Of a stretch of DNA of 64,000 nucleotides, positions 1 to 8,709 are shown one piece after another. The notes below the pieces were generated by a model, which saw only the letters and a program-made list of their open reading frames with translations, made no database searches and had not been told where the DNA came from. The stretch comes from Polyangia bacterium (GTDB taxonomy: Bacteria; Myxococcota_A; Polyangia; Nannocystales; Nannocystaceae): assembly GCA_030430565.1 (NCBI GenBank), contig JAUIKS010000003.1, forward strand, positions 124,001-188,000, written 5' to 3'. Within the stretch, counting starts at the first letter, position 1. Each line of letters starts with the position of its first letter. The translations under genes were made by a program, and so were the position numbers.

Positions 1-3000
1 CTCGCGGACAGCAGCGCCCACGCGTTGGCGTGGGTGGTGCCCCAGCGGCCGCCCTTGCGCGGGTCTCGCTCGGACATGATGCCGGCCATGACCTTGGGCA
101 GCAGCGGGTCGTCGGGCGCGACCTCGAGCAGCGCCATCAGGGCGATCGCGTCGGTCTGCACGTCGGAGTGCATGAGCAGCTGCAGGCCCTCGGCGGCGCT
201 CTCGGACTTGCTCTCGATGAAGTGGACGACGCGCGCGCCCTCCTTGACGCGGGCCCGGAAGTCGGCGAGCTGGGCGTCGCGCTCCGCGGTCTCGCCGTAC
301 TTGTGGGCCGCGCTCATGAGCAGCGCGCGGGCGTAGAGCGGCATCTCGCCCTTGTGCGCGTAGACCTTGGCGAACAGGTCGGCGCCCTCGTCCTCGCGGC
401 TGAGCAGCCAGAGCGCGAAGGCCCGCGTGGTCCAGGAGTAGTACCAGCCCCAGTAGTCCTTATCGCCGCGCTGGATGTAGCCGCGCAGGTAGCTCTTGGC
501 GCGCTTCAGCGCGTCCTCGTCGACCTCGAAGCCGGCTTTCTTGCCCTCGAGCAGCGCGAAGCTCGTCCAGGTCGAGAGGTAGGCCGAGCTGCGCGCGGGC
601 GTGTCCCAGTAGCGGAAGCCGCCGTCGCTGTTCTGTCGGCTGAGGATCTTGGCGATGCCGGCGTTCGCAAGCGCCTCGCGCCGCTTGAGGTCCTTGAGCT
701 CGGCGATCGGGAATTCGTTGAGCACCGGGCCGAGCACGAAGATCGGGAGCAGCCGGCTCGCGGCCTGCTCGGTGCACTCGTAGCGGTAGTCGACGAGGAA
801 GCCCACGGCGTCCTCGAGGCCGTTGAGCGCGGTCGAGCTCATGCTGACCTCGAGCCCGCCGTAGCCGGGCAGCGCGCCGGCGGGCGGCTTGACGGTCTGG
901 ACCACGCTGCTGTCGGTCGCGCCGTAGGTCGCGAAGGCCTGGCGGGTCGCGGGGTACAGCACGGGCAGCTCGAGCTCGGTCGCGTCGCGTCCGCCGTTGG
1001 CGAGCGCGGCGAACTGCAGGCGCATGGTGCCGACCAGGTCGGTCTCCATGGCGAAGCGGACCTCTTTGGACTCGCCGGCGGGGATCGTCACCTGGCGCTC
1101 GGTCTCGCCGGAGAAGGTGACGTTGAGGCCGCGCGCGCCGACGAGCACGGCCTGCGGCGCGTCGGTTTGGTTGTCGACCATGACCGAGCCCTCGAACGCG
1201 TCGCCGAAGTTGGCGAAGCGCGGCATCGAGGGCCGCAGCATGATCGGCTTGCGCACGCGCACGCTGCTGTCGCCGGAGCCGAAGCGGTCGTCCTGCGCGG
1301 GGTCGACGGCGACCGCCATGATGCGGAAGCTCGTCAGGTTCTCCGGCATCGGGATCTCGAGGGTCGCGGCGCCGGTCTCGTCGGTCGTGACCTCGGGGTT
1401 GAAGTAGGCCGTGGTCGCGAACATGGTCCGCAGCTTGACGTCGTTGGCCATCGCCTTGTCGGCGTCGAGCGCCACCGCGCCGGTCGACGCCGTGACGGGC
1501 ATCGCGGCGGGGGGCGGGGGCGCGCCCGGGGCCGCGCGGCTCGACTTGCGGGCTTTCTTCGCCAGCCCGCCGCCGTTGCGCGAGCGCTCGGCGACCGCCA
1601 TGTCGCCGCGGTCGTGCTCGGTCGCCTCCTCCTCCGGCTCAGGCATCGCCTCGTCGGCCGCCTCGGCGAAGCCGTTGAGCGCGATGGTCTGGGCGAACTC
1701 TTTGTTCTTCTTGGGGGTCGTGACCTCGGCGGTCTCGTCCTGGGGCAGCAGGTAGGTGCGCAGGTCGTAGAGCGAGACCATGGCGCTGCGCGTGCGGTGG
1801 AAGAAGCCGAGCGGGTCGGGGGTCTCGTAGTTCATCAGGCTGAGCACGCCCTCGTCGACCACGAACACCGCGACCGCGGCGGGCAGCGGGGCGCCGTCCG
1901 TGGTCTTGGTCTCGAGCGTGACCGTCAGGGTCTCGCCGGGCGCGATCGCGTCGCGCTCGGGGGTGACGGTGACCGCGATCTTCTTCGGGTCCTTGCTGAC
2001 GTCGAGCTCGACGTGCCCGCTGGCGTGGGCCGGGCGCCCGAGGTCTTGCCCGGGCGGGGCGCCGGCGACGTCGACGCGGCCGCGGGTCACGACCGCCGAC
2101 ACGCCGAGGTTGGGGATCATCGTCTCGGTGACCGGGAAGCTGACGGTCGCGGTCCCGCCCTCGATGGTGACGGGGAGGTAGTCGACGATGCCCTCGCGCT
2201 CGAGCACGACGAGGCCGCGCGCTGTTTGGAACGGCGAGCGGACCAGCAGCGTCGCGGTCTCGCCCGGCTTGTACTCGCGCTGCTGCGGCACGAGGTCGAC
2301 GGTCTTCTGGTCCTCCTGCCAGATCACCGCGTCGTCGCCGTGCACGTAGAGCGTCATGGTCGAGAGGTTCTTACGGCCCTGATCGTCCTCGCTCAGCGCG
2401 CGCACGGTGTAGTTGCCGGCCTTCTCGACGGGCAGCTCGCAGACCGTCGGCGCGGCCTTGGAGCGGCGCTCGCACTTGCCCACCTCGGTGGTGGTGGTCT
2501 TGTACTCAAAGCTCCAGCGGCCGTTCTTCTCGACCGCGGTGCGCTCGGTGTCCGAGCGCTGGAGCGTGATCTCCAGCGGCTCGCCCTCGAGGCGCTTGCC
2601 CGCGAGGTCGACGACCACGCCCTCGATCCGCGCGGTCTCGCCGGCCTTGTAGACCGTGCGCTCGCTGCGGACGCCGGGGTAGACGGCGGCGGGGTGGACG
2701 ACGAAGCTGGCGCGCCCGGCGATCGCCTGGTGGTTTTGGTCCATGACCTCGGACTCGATGGAGTAGGTCGCGGCGGCCGGCGGGTCGCTGTCCTCCTGCG
2801 TCTCGTCGTCGTTCTCGTCTTCTCTCGCCTCGCCGTCGGCCTTGGGCGGCGTGACGCCCTCCGCGTACTCGACGGCCTTGAGCGCGCGCTTGACCTCGTA
2901 CACGCCGCGCGCGTTGGTCGAGCCGTGGCCGCGCTCGAGCACCTTGGTCGCGCCGCCGAAGCCGCCGTAGTAGTGGCTGCGGTAGCGGCTGTAGGAGCCG

Positions 3001-5531
3001 GTGCGGCGCCCGAAGCTGTAGGTCTGGTTCTCGGCGCCGGGCGGGTTGAAGCCGGTCTCTTGGCGCTTGAGCGTGTAGCTGACCTCGCCGCCGACGAGCG
3101 GCGCGCCGTGCAGGTAGCGGGCGATGACCTCGGCCTCGAGGGTGTCGCCGAACATCAAGGGGTCGGAGCTGGGGCGCGCGACCTCGACTTCGAACTCGGG
3201 CACGCGGTAGGTCTCGACCGGGAAGCTGTGCCAGAAAGTGCGGTCGCTGCCGAACAGCCCGCCGGGGACGTTGAGGCGGAAGCGGTAGTCGCCGGTGTCG
3301 CCCGCGGCGTCGGTCTCGATGTCGACGCTGAACGTCCCGATCGCGCTGACCTTGACCTCGCCCTTCGTCAGCTCGTGCCCGCGCGGGCCGGTGACGGTGT
3401 AGGTCGCGGTGACGTTCTGCTTCCACGGGAGCACCTGGCCCTCGGGACCTTTTCGCTCCTTGCGCAGGACGCCGGAGAGGTGCACCGTGTCGCCGGGCTT
3501 GTAGGGCGTGCGCTCGGTGTAGAAGAACGCCCGCGGCTCGTCGTCGTCGTTGTAGCGCCCGTAGTAGCCGCGCCAGCGACCCTGGACGTCGGTCTGCAGC
3601 GGCGTGTACGAGACGTCCTTGTCGGCCTTGACGAGCACGTAGGGGCTGCTCAGCGAGTCGCTGTACTCGATCTCCGCGAGCCCGCGGGCGTCGGTGGTGC
3701 CGGTCCACAGCGGCTTGTCGTAGTTGCGCTTGTACAGCTCGACCTGGGCGCCCGCGACCGGCGCGCCCTGCTCGACGCTGGTGACGAGCGCGACGCCGCT
3801 GTCGTGATCGAGCGCGACGCTGACGCCGAGGTCGGTGCGGCTGACGATCTGCGTGAAGTGATCGCGCTGCGTGTAGCCCCAGCGCTGATAGGGCTCGCTG
3901 CGGACGTTGAGGAAGGCGAACGAGCCGGGCTCGGGCAGCAGCGTCTGCAGGTCGACGCCGAGCCGCTTGATCTGCTTGCGCGAGTCCTTGACGTCGTACT
4001 TCTGCTCGAGCTGGTGCTCGGGCGCGTTGTACGGCCAGGCGTACTCGTCGCCCTGGAACGAGGCGCTCAGGAAGGTCGTGAGCTCGTCGGCGCTGAACCG
4101 GCGCGCGCGCAGCTCGAGGTCTCTGTGACCGCCGACGCGCAGGTCGAGGATCCGGCTGTGGCTCAGCTCGAGCACCGCGGGGTTCTTGCCGGGCACGCGC
4201 AGGCCGAGCTGGGGGTCGAGCGGCGGGATCTTAAAGCGGGCGGTGAAGGTGCGCGCGAGCGTCTGCCCGTGGCTGTCCTCGACGCCAGCCGCGACCGTGA
4301 CCGTGTAGCTGGTGTCGCCGAGGAACTTGCCGGAGAGGTAGGGCGAGCTGCCGCCCGAGACGACCAGGTCCTCGACGGGCGGCTCGACGGTCAGGCGTTT
4401 TTCAAGCGTCGGCCCGACCACCGAGGTGCTGGCGTGCAGGGTGACGCCGCCGCCGGCGTGGCAGTCCCAGCGGCTGCAGTCGGGCCCGCGCAGGGTCAGC
4501 GGCGGGTAGGTCTTAAAGTTGACGCTGACGGCCTTGGACTTGTTCGGGCCCTCGCCGTAGACCCCGGCGGGGAGCTGCAGGCGGTAGCTGGTGTTGGGTC
4601 GCAGCCGCGCGTCCGCGGCGAGCTGCAGGATCAGGGTGCGCGCCGCTTCCTCGTCGGTCGCGGGCGCGCGCTCGGCCCACTCGGCGCGCGGAAGCGAGCG
4701 CAGCGTGACGCTCGCGCCGCCGCCCTTGAGCGTGATCGCGGCCGCGATCGCGTCGCGCTGGATCGGCTGGTTGAAGCGCAGCTGGATCGTCGGGTTGAGG
4801 CCTTGCCCCTCGGCCTTGTCGCCGGGGCTGCTCCACGCGAGCGCGAGCGCGGGCGTGGTGAAGGTCCACTGCTTGTCCTTGGCGAGCGCGGCGCCCAGCT
4901 CCGAGCGCGCGCCGGCCTTGACCCGCGCGGTGTAGGTCGTCGAGAACGGCATGCGGCCCTTCGGCTCAAACACGACCATCTGCGTGCCGAGCCAGCGAAA
5001 CTGCCCGGGCGGCTGCGGCTCGATCGACAGCGGCACCGGCAGCTCGCGCAGGTCGTCGATCGCGGCCAGCGGGACCATCGGCTGGTTAAAGGCGACGCTG
5101 ACGGCGTCGACGAGGCTCTGGTCGCCCTCGGGGCTGAAGCGCAGGATCTCGAGGGGCCCTGGCGCGGGCGCGCTGTCGGGGCCGGTCTTCGGCGGGGCCG
5201 CGGGCGGCGGGAACGGCAGCTCGACGCGCTCGCTGACCGAGGGCGGCGGCGCGGGACCTTCGTTGGCCGGCTTGAGCTCGGTCGCGTAGTCCGTCGGCTG
5301 GGGCTCTAAGGGCGGCACGCCCTTCCAGAGGTCGATCTTCGCGGGCGCGGCGGGCTCGAGGGAGTGCTCCCCGGCTGCGGTCTCGCCCGCGCCCTCGGGC
5401 GCCTTCTTGGTGCAGGCGCCGAGCAGCGTCAGCGTGACCGCGAGCAGCGAGAGGACGGCCGCCAGCGAGCCGAGCGAACCGAGCGAGTGTAGACGGCGCT
5501 GGCGGAGGGGGGCGTGCAAGCGGGTGCGCAT
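1..5531 (-). CDS. Bacterial alpha-2-macroglobulin family lipoprotein (C-terminus beyond window)
   Basis: A large thioester protein thought to trap proteases in the periplasm. About 1843 codons lie in the window and the C-terminus runs off the left edge. The N-terminus has a basic stretch, a hydrophobic segment and a lipobox ending at Cys40 (TLLGAC), so an outer-membrane-anchored lipoprotein is likely. Long runs of MG-type beta domains follow, including VYKAGETARIEG and REYKPGETATLLVR stretches typical of the MG/bait-region family. The thioester motif is visible as YECTEQAA near residue 1586, with CTEQ being the reactive Cys-Gln pair. An Ala/helix-rich thioester domain follows (GGFRYW, AYLSTWTSFALL). 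Family members often sit beside the glycosyltransferase PBP1C, but that side lies outside the window. A TATAGT hexamer 7 nt before the ATG suggests a leaderless mRNA. The opposite strand is open for 1759 codons, which I read as a codon-bias artefact. Confidence 0.93.
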   Translation of the reverse strand, partial: MRTRLHAPLRQRRLHSLGSLGSLAAVLSLLAVTLTLLGACTKKAPEGAGETAAGEHSLEPAAPAKIDLWKGVPPLEPQPTDYATELKPANEGPAPPPSVSERVELPFPPPAAPPKTGPDSAPAPGPLEILRFSPEGDQSLVDAVSVAFNQPMVPLAAIDDLRELPVPLSIEPQPPGQFRWLGTQMVVFEPKGRMPFSTTYTARVKAGARSELGAALAKDKQWTFTTPALALAWSSPGDKAEGQGLNPTIQLRFNQPIQRDAIAAAITLKGGGASVTLRSLPRAEWAERAPATDEEAARTLILQLAADARLRPNTSYRLQLPAGVYGEGPNKSKAVSVNFKTYPPLTLRGPDCSRWDCHAGGGVTLHASTSVVGPTLEKRLTVEPPVEDLVVSGGSSPYLSGKFLGDTSYTVTVAAGVEDSHGQTLARTFTARFKIPPLDPQLGLRVPGKNPAVLELSHSRILDLRVGGHRDLELRARRFSADELTTFLSASFQGDEYAWPYNAPEHQLEQKYDVKDSRKQIKRLGVDLQTLLPEPGSFAFLNVRSEPYQRWGYTQRDHFTQIVSRTDLGVSVALDHDSGVALVTSVEQGAPVAGAQVELYKRNYDKPLWTGTTDARGLAEIEYSDSLSSPYVLVKADKDVSYTPLQTDVQGRWRGYYGRYNDDDEPRAFFYTERTPYKPGDTVHLSGVLRKERKGPEGQVLPWKQNVTATYTVTGPRGHELTKGEVKVSAIGTFSVDIETDAAGDTGDYRFRLNVPGGLFGSDRTFWHSFPVETYRVPEFEVEVARPSSDPLMFGDTLEAEVIARYLHGAPLVGGEVSYTLKRQETGFNPPGAENQTYSFGRRTGSYSRYRSHYYGGFGGATKVLERGHGSTNARGVYEVKRALKAVEYAEGVTPPKADGEAREDENDDETQEDSDPPAAATYSIESEVMDQNHQAIAGRASFVVHPAAVYPGVRSERTVYKAGETARIEGVVVDLAGKRLEGEPLEITLQRSDTERTAVEKNGRWSFEYKTTTTEVGKCERRSKAAPTVCELPVEKAGNYTVRALSEDDQGRKNLSTMTLYVHGDDAVIWQEDQKTVDLVPQQREYKPGETATLLVRSPFQTARGLVVLEREGIVDYLPVTIEGGTATVSFPVTETMIPNLGVSAVVTRGRVDVAGAPPGQDLGRPAHASGHVELDVSKDPKKIAVTVTPERDAIAPGETLTVTLETKTTDGAPLPAAVAVFVVDEGVLSLMNYETPDPLGFFHRTRSAMVSLYDLRTYLLPQDETAEVTTPKKNKEFAQTIALNGFAEAADEAMPEPEEEATEHDRGDMAVAERSRNGGGLAKKARKSSRAAPGAPPPPAAMPVTASTGAVALDADKAMANDVKLRTMFATTAYFNPEVTTDETGAATLEIPMPENLTSFRIMAVAVDPAQDDRFGSGDSSVRVRKPIMLRPSMPRFANFGDAFEGSVMVDNQTDAPQAVLVGARGLNVTFSGETERQVTIPAGESKEVRFAMETDLVGTMRLQFAALANGGRDATELELPVLYPATRQAFATYGATDSSVVQTVKPPAGALPGYGGLEVSMSSTALNGLEDAVGFLVDYRYECTEQAASRLLPIFVLGPVLNEFPIAELKDLKRREALANAGIAKILSRQNSDGGFRYWDTPARSSAYLSTWTSFALLEGKKAGFEVDEDALKRAKSYLRGYIQRGDKDYWGWYYSWTTRAFALWLLSREDEGADLFAKVYAHKGEMPLYARALLMSAAHKYGETAERDAQLADFRARVKEGARVVHFIESKSESAAEGLQLLMHSDVQTDAIALMALLEVAPDDPLLPKVMAGIMSERDPRKGGRWGTTHANAWALLSA

Positions 5532-5538
5532 CGCCCCC

Positions 5539-5544
5539 ACTATA
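5539..5544 (-). promoter_or_regulatory. -10-like hexamer TATAGT, 7 nt upstream of the alpha-2-macroglobulin ATG
   Basis: On the minus strand TATAGT is preceded by GG and followed by GGGGGCG and then the ATG at 5531. A start site about 7 nt after the -10 would fall on or next to the start codon. The same arrangement recurs upstream of many genes here. Confidence 0.5.
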
Positions 5545-5680
5545 CCCACCCCCTGCGCTCGGGCGGCGTTTGTGCTCGCGCGGTCGCGCGCGAATCGTGT
5601 TCGTGCCCGGCCTGGGCGAGCTCGTGATCTCGTCGCGCGCGGCGAGACGTCGGCGCGGAGCTGTGCGATCGTGGACCGCG

Positions 5681-6769
5681 ATGCAGACCACGGGGATGAC
5701 GAACAAGAGCGCCTTGGTGCCCGCGCCGAGGCGTCTCGTGGACGAGGCCGGCGAGGTGCAATTCGGCGTTTTCTCCGGGCCTGTCGAGGAGATCAACGGC
5801 GCTGACTACGTGCTCACGGATCCCTTTGATCGCCCGGTCTCGTGGCTGCGGCGCTACTTCGCCTACAACCAGTTCCAGTTCCTCGGCGCGCTCTCGCCCG
5901 CGCTGGTGCTCGGCTGCGCCATCGTCAACATCCGCTACGTCGGGACCGCCTTCGTCTACCTGTTTGAGCCGTCGACCCGCCGGTTTCGGCACTTCAGCTT
6001 CCGCACGCCGCTGGCCCTGGGGACGCGCTTTGGGCCCACGCCCGAGCGCGGGGTCGTGTCGTTTCGGGCGGGGCGAAATCGCTTCACGATGACCGCCGAC
6101 CCGGTCGCGCGCACGCGCACGCTCGAGGTCGACGTGCCCGGCGGCGTCGAGATCTTCGCGACCTTCGACGAGGGCGCGCCGGGTCAGACGACCGGCCTCG
6201 GCGGCGTCGAGCCGATGCGCGTCTGCACGCGCACCGGGCCGACGGGCTGGGCGTTTACGCGAAAGACCGCCGGCCTCCCGGTCGAGGGGCGCGTGCGCTG
6301 GGACGGCGGCGCGGTGCAGCTCGCGGACATCGGCGCGTGCGGGAGCTGCGACTGGAGCGCGGGCTACATGCGCCGCGAGACGTTCTGGTACTGGGGTTGT
6401 CTCTCCGGGCAGCTCGCGGACGGTCGCCGCGTCGGGCTCAACGCGGTGTGCGGCGTCAACGAGTCGGGCTTCACCGAGAATTGCTTCTGGCTCGACGGGC
6501 GCCGCCACAAGCTCGACACCGTGCACTTCGAGTACGACCGCCGCGCGCTGCACGAGCGCCCGTGGCGGCTGCGCTCCTACGACGGGCGCATGGACCTCGA
6601 GTTCGTCGCCGAGGGGCGCCACCGCGAGGCCCTGAACGCCTGGCTCCTCGCGTCGAATTTTACGCAGCTGTTCGGGCGCTACCGCGGCACGCTCACGACC
6701 GAGCACGGCGAGCGCGTGACGCTCGACGGCGTGTACGGCTACCTCGAGCGGCACTTCGCGCGCTGGTAG
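5681..6769 (+). CDS. DUF2804 domain protein
   Basis: A 362-residue protein covering the whole DUF2804 domain, a family without an assigned reaction. The recognisable core is the CDWSAGYMRRETFWYWG stretch near residue 225, then GRRVGLNAVCGVNESGFTENCFW, a highly conserved family block. The N-terminus LVDEAGEVQFGVFSGPV also fits the usual family start. No signal peptide is visible. The frame is open from 5570, but the homology-like part needs only the ATG at 5681 or the ATG at 5696; I chose 5681. It is divergent from the alpha-2-macroglobulin gene and 239 nt upstream of the GHKL ATPase gene on the same strand, with no sign of translational coupling. Confidence 0.85.
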   Translation: MQTTGMTNKSALVPAPRRLVDEAGEVQFGVFSGPVEEINGADYVLTDPFDRPVSWLRRYFAYNQFQFLGALSPALVLGCAIVNIRYVGTAFVYLFEPSTRRFRHFSFRTPLALGTRFGPTPERGVVSFRAGRNRFTMTADPVARTRTLEVDVPGGVEIFATFDEGAPGQTTGLGGVEPMRVCTRTGPTGWAFTRKTAGLPVEGRVRWDGGAVQLADIGACGSCDWSAGYMRRETFWYWGCLSGQLADGRRVGLNAVCGVNESGFTENCFWLDGRRHKLDTVHFEYDRRALHERPWRLRSYDGRMDLEFVAEGRHREALNAWLLASNFTQLFGRYRGTLTTEHGERVTLDGVYGYLERHFARW

Positions 6770-7008
6770 CGTGACGCGTGGACATACACGCTTCGCGTCG
6801 GGGCGCGCGGCCGGTCCGCGCGCGTGCTCGTCGTGCAGCTCCGCGCTCGCGTTCGCGCGCGATCGTGCGCGCGCGCGGTGATCGCAGCAAAAATCGCCCG
6901 AGCGCGTCGCGGGCGACGCGGCTCGCCGGGAAACGTGACGCGCGCGGGTGATCGGGGGTACCGTGAACCCGCGTCCGCGCGCCGTGGGCCGCCGGCGCAG
7001 GGAGGGTC

Positions 7009-8709
7009 ATGCAGACGACAGGAGCGCCCGAACCGCTTCGAGACGCCGAGGTCCTCGAGCACTTCGTTCACCAGCACGCGAGGCCGCTGGACTGCATCCG
7101 CGAGCTCGTGCAGAACTCGCTCGACGCCGGCAGCGAGGAGGTCGACATCCGCGTGGCCTTTGAGCCACGTATGCCGGCCACCGAGGACGCGGCGGACGAG
7201 CCCGAGCAGGCGACGCGCGGCTTCGCCGAGCTGGTGGTCGTGGACCGCGGCGACGGCATGGGGCGCGGCGTGATCGAGGGTCGCCTCACGACGCTGTTCG
7301 CCTCGGTCGGCGACGACGAGCCCAACCGGATCGGGCGCTACGGCGTCGGCTTCGCGTCGGTGTTCGCGCTCGACCCCGAGCTCGTGATCATCGACAGCTC
7401 GTGGCGCGGCGAGCACTGGCGGATCGTGTTCGACCGCGAGCGTCGCTACACCCTGCGCAGGCGCGCGCGCGCCATCTTCGGCACGGTCGTGCGCGTCGTC
7501 ATCCCCGCGACCGAGGACGAGACCGACGCGCTCCGCGAGCGCGCGCGTGAGGCCACGCTGCGGTGGTGCCGTCACGTCGAGGTCCCGGTGCGCTTCGAGG
7601 GCGAGGCGATCTCGGCGCCCCTCGAGATCGACGCGCCCTGCTCGGTGACGGTGCGGGGCGAGGGCGAGGCCCTGGTCGTCGCCCACCCGCCGCGCGGCGA
7701 GTCGGGCTCGTACGGGCTCTACCGGGCCGGGCTCACGCTCGTCGAGGGCGACGACGAGCGGTCGCCGGCGTTTCGCGGGATCGCGTTCAAGGCCTCCTCG
7801 AGGCAGCTCGACCTCACGCTCACGCGCGACGCCGTCATCCACGATGTCAACTACCAGCGGCTGATCGCCAAGGTCCGCAGCACGGTCGAGACCCGGCTGT
7901 GCGAGCGCGTGTTCAGCATGCTCGAGAAGCGGGTCTGGACCACGCCGCCGGATGACGCCGAGGCCCGCGCCGAGCACGAGGCGCTCGGCGAGTACCTCTA
8001 CGACGCGGCGATCTGGCACATCCGTCAGAAGCACCGGCTGCCCGCCGGCGTCGAGGACCGCGCCGCGTTCCGCAGCCCCGCCGGCCTCGCGATCGGCGTC
8101 AGCGCGGTGCACCGCGCCCTGGCGCGTCGCGGCGTCGTCTACTTCGAAGCCGAGCGCAGCCCCTTGACCGACGCGCTCGAGGACCGCGGCCACCTCGTGA
8201 TCCGGATGGCGCCGGGCTCCCCCGAGCACCGGCTGCTCAAGGCGCTCGACCCCGGCGAGCGCTCGGTCGCGGTCTGCGAGCGCTGCTGCATGCCGTTGCC
8301 CCTGGCCGACGACGCGCTCGAGCGCTGGCGGCCGCTGACCGCCGCGGTCGCCCAGCTGATCGTCGACGGCGGCGGCGAGATCACCGGCGTCGTCGCCGGG
8401 CACCTCGACTATCACGGCTCGGCGGTCGCGCGGGACGTGGCGATCACCCAGGAGCACTTCGGCGAGCTCTCGCTGCTCTCCGAGGTCCGCGGGCGCGGGC
8501 GCGAGCTGCTCGACCGGGTCCAGCTGCTGGTCGTCAACGCCGATCACCCGGCGGTCCAGACGCTCGCGACGCTGGCCAAGAGCGAGCCCGAGTTCGCGGC
8601 GTATCAGTACATCAAACTCATGTTCCTCGGCGCGCGGCTCGACCCGGAGCTCGACGCGGCGTTCGCCGGGATGACGGTGGAGCGACGGTGGAGACGACGG
8701 AACCGATAA
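7009..8709 (+). CDS. GHKL/HSP90-like ATPase protein
   Basis: A 566-residue cytosolic protein with a complete Bergerat ATP-binding fold at the N-terminus. The N-box is RELVQNSLDAG (catalytic-type Glu32, Mg-binding Asn36), the G1 box is VVDRGDGMG (residues 77-85), and the glycine-rich G2 lid is GRYGVGFASVFAL (from residue 109). The N-box wording resembles HSP90, MutL, sacsin and MORC-type ATPases more than histidine kinases: no H-box or receiver domain is visible. The C-terminal 300 residues are unrecognised. The ATG is preceded by GGAGGGTC (GGAGG ends 5 nt before it), a good ribosome-binding site. The gene overlaps the next by 22 nt, so the two products are probably made together. Function is unknown; a chaperone-like or conflict/defence role is a guess from family behaviour. 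Confidence 0.85.
   Translation: MQTTGAPEPLRDAEVLEHFVHQHARPLDCIRELVQNSLDAGSEEVDIRVAFEPRMPATEDAADEPEQATRGFAELVVVDRGDGMGRGVIEGRLTTLFASVGDDEPNRIGRYGVGFASVFALDPELVIIDSSWRGEHWRIVFDRERRYTLRRRARAIFGTVVRVVIPATEDETDALRERAREATLRWCRHVEVPVRFEGEAISAPLEIDAPCSVTVRGEGEALVVAHPPRGESGSYGLYRAGLTLVEGDDERSPAFRGIAFKASSRQLDLTLTRDAVIHDVNYQRLIAKVRSTVETRLCERVFSMLEKRVWTTPPDDAEARAEHEALGEYLYDAAIWHIRQKHRLPAGVEDRAAFRSPAGLAIGVSAVHRALARRGVVYFEAERSPLTDALEDRGHLVIRMAPGSPEHRLLKALDPGERSVAVCERCCMPLPLADDALERWRPLTAAVAQLIVDGGGEITGVVAGHLDYHGSAVARDVAITQEHFGELSLLSEVRGRGRELLDRVQLLVVNADHPAVQTLATLAKSEPEFAAYQYIKLMFLGARLDPELDAAFAGMTVERRWRRRNR

Noticed and set aside
30..5309. 1759-codon open frame on the plus strand
   Set aside because: It is exactly antisense to the alpha-2-macroglobulin gene, has Arg/Ala/Val/Leu/Gly-rich low-complexity translation and no domains. 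The minus strand carries the thioester protein with all its motifs.
6739..8547. 602-codon minus-strand frame opposite the GHKL ATPase
   Set aside because: Low-complexity LLLGDR/RAR-type translation with no motifs, while the plus strand has an intact ATP-binding fold. Third-position GC on the coding strand explains the missing stops.
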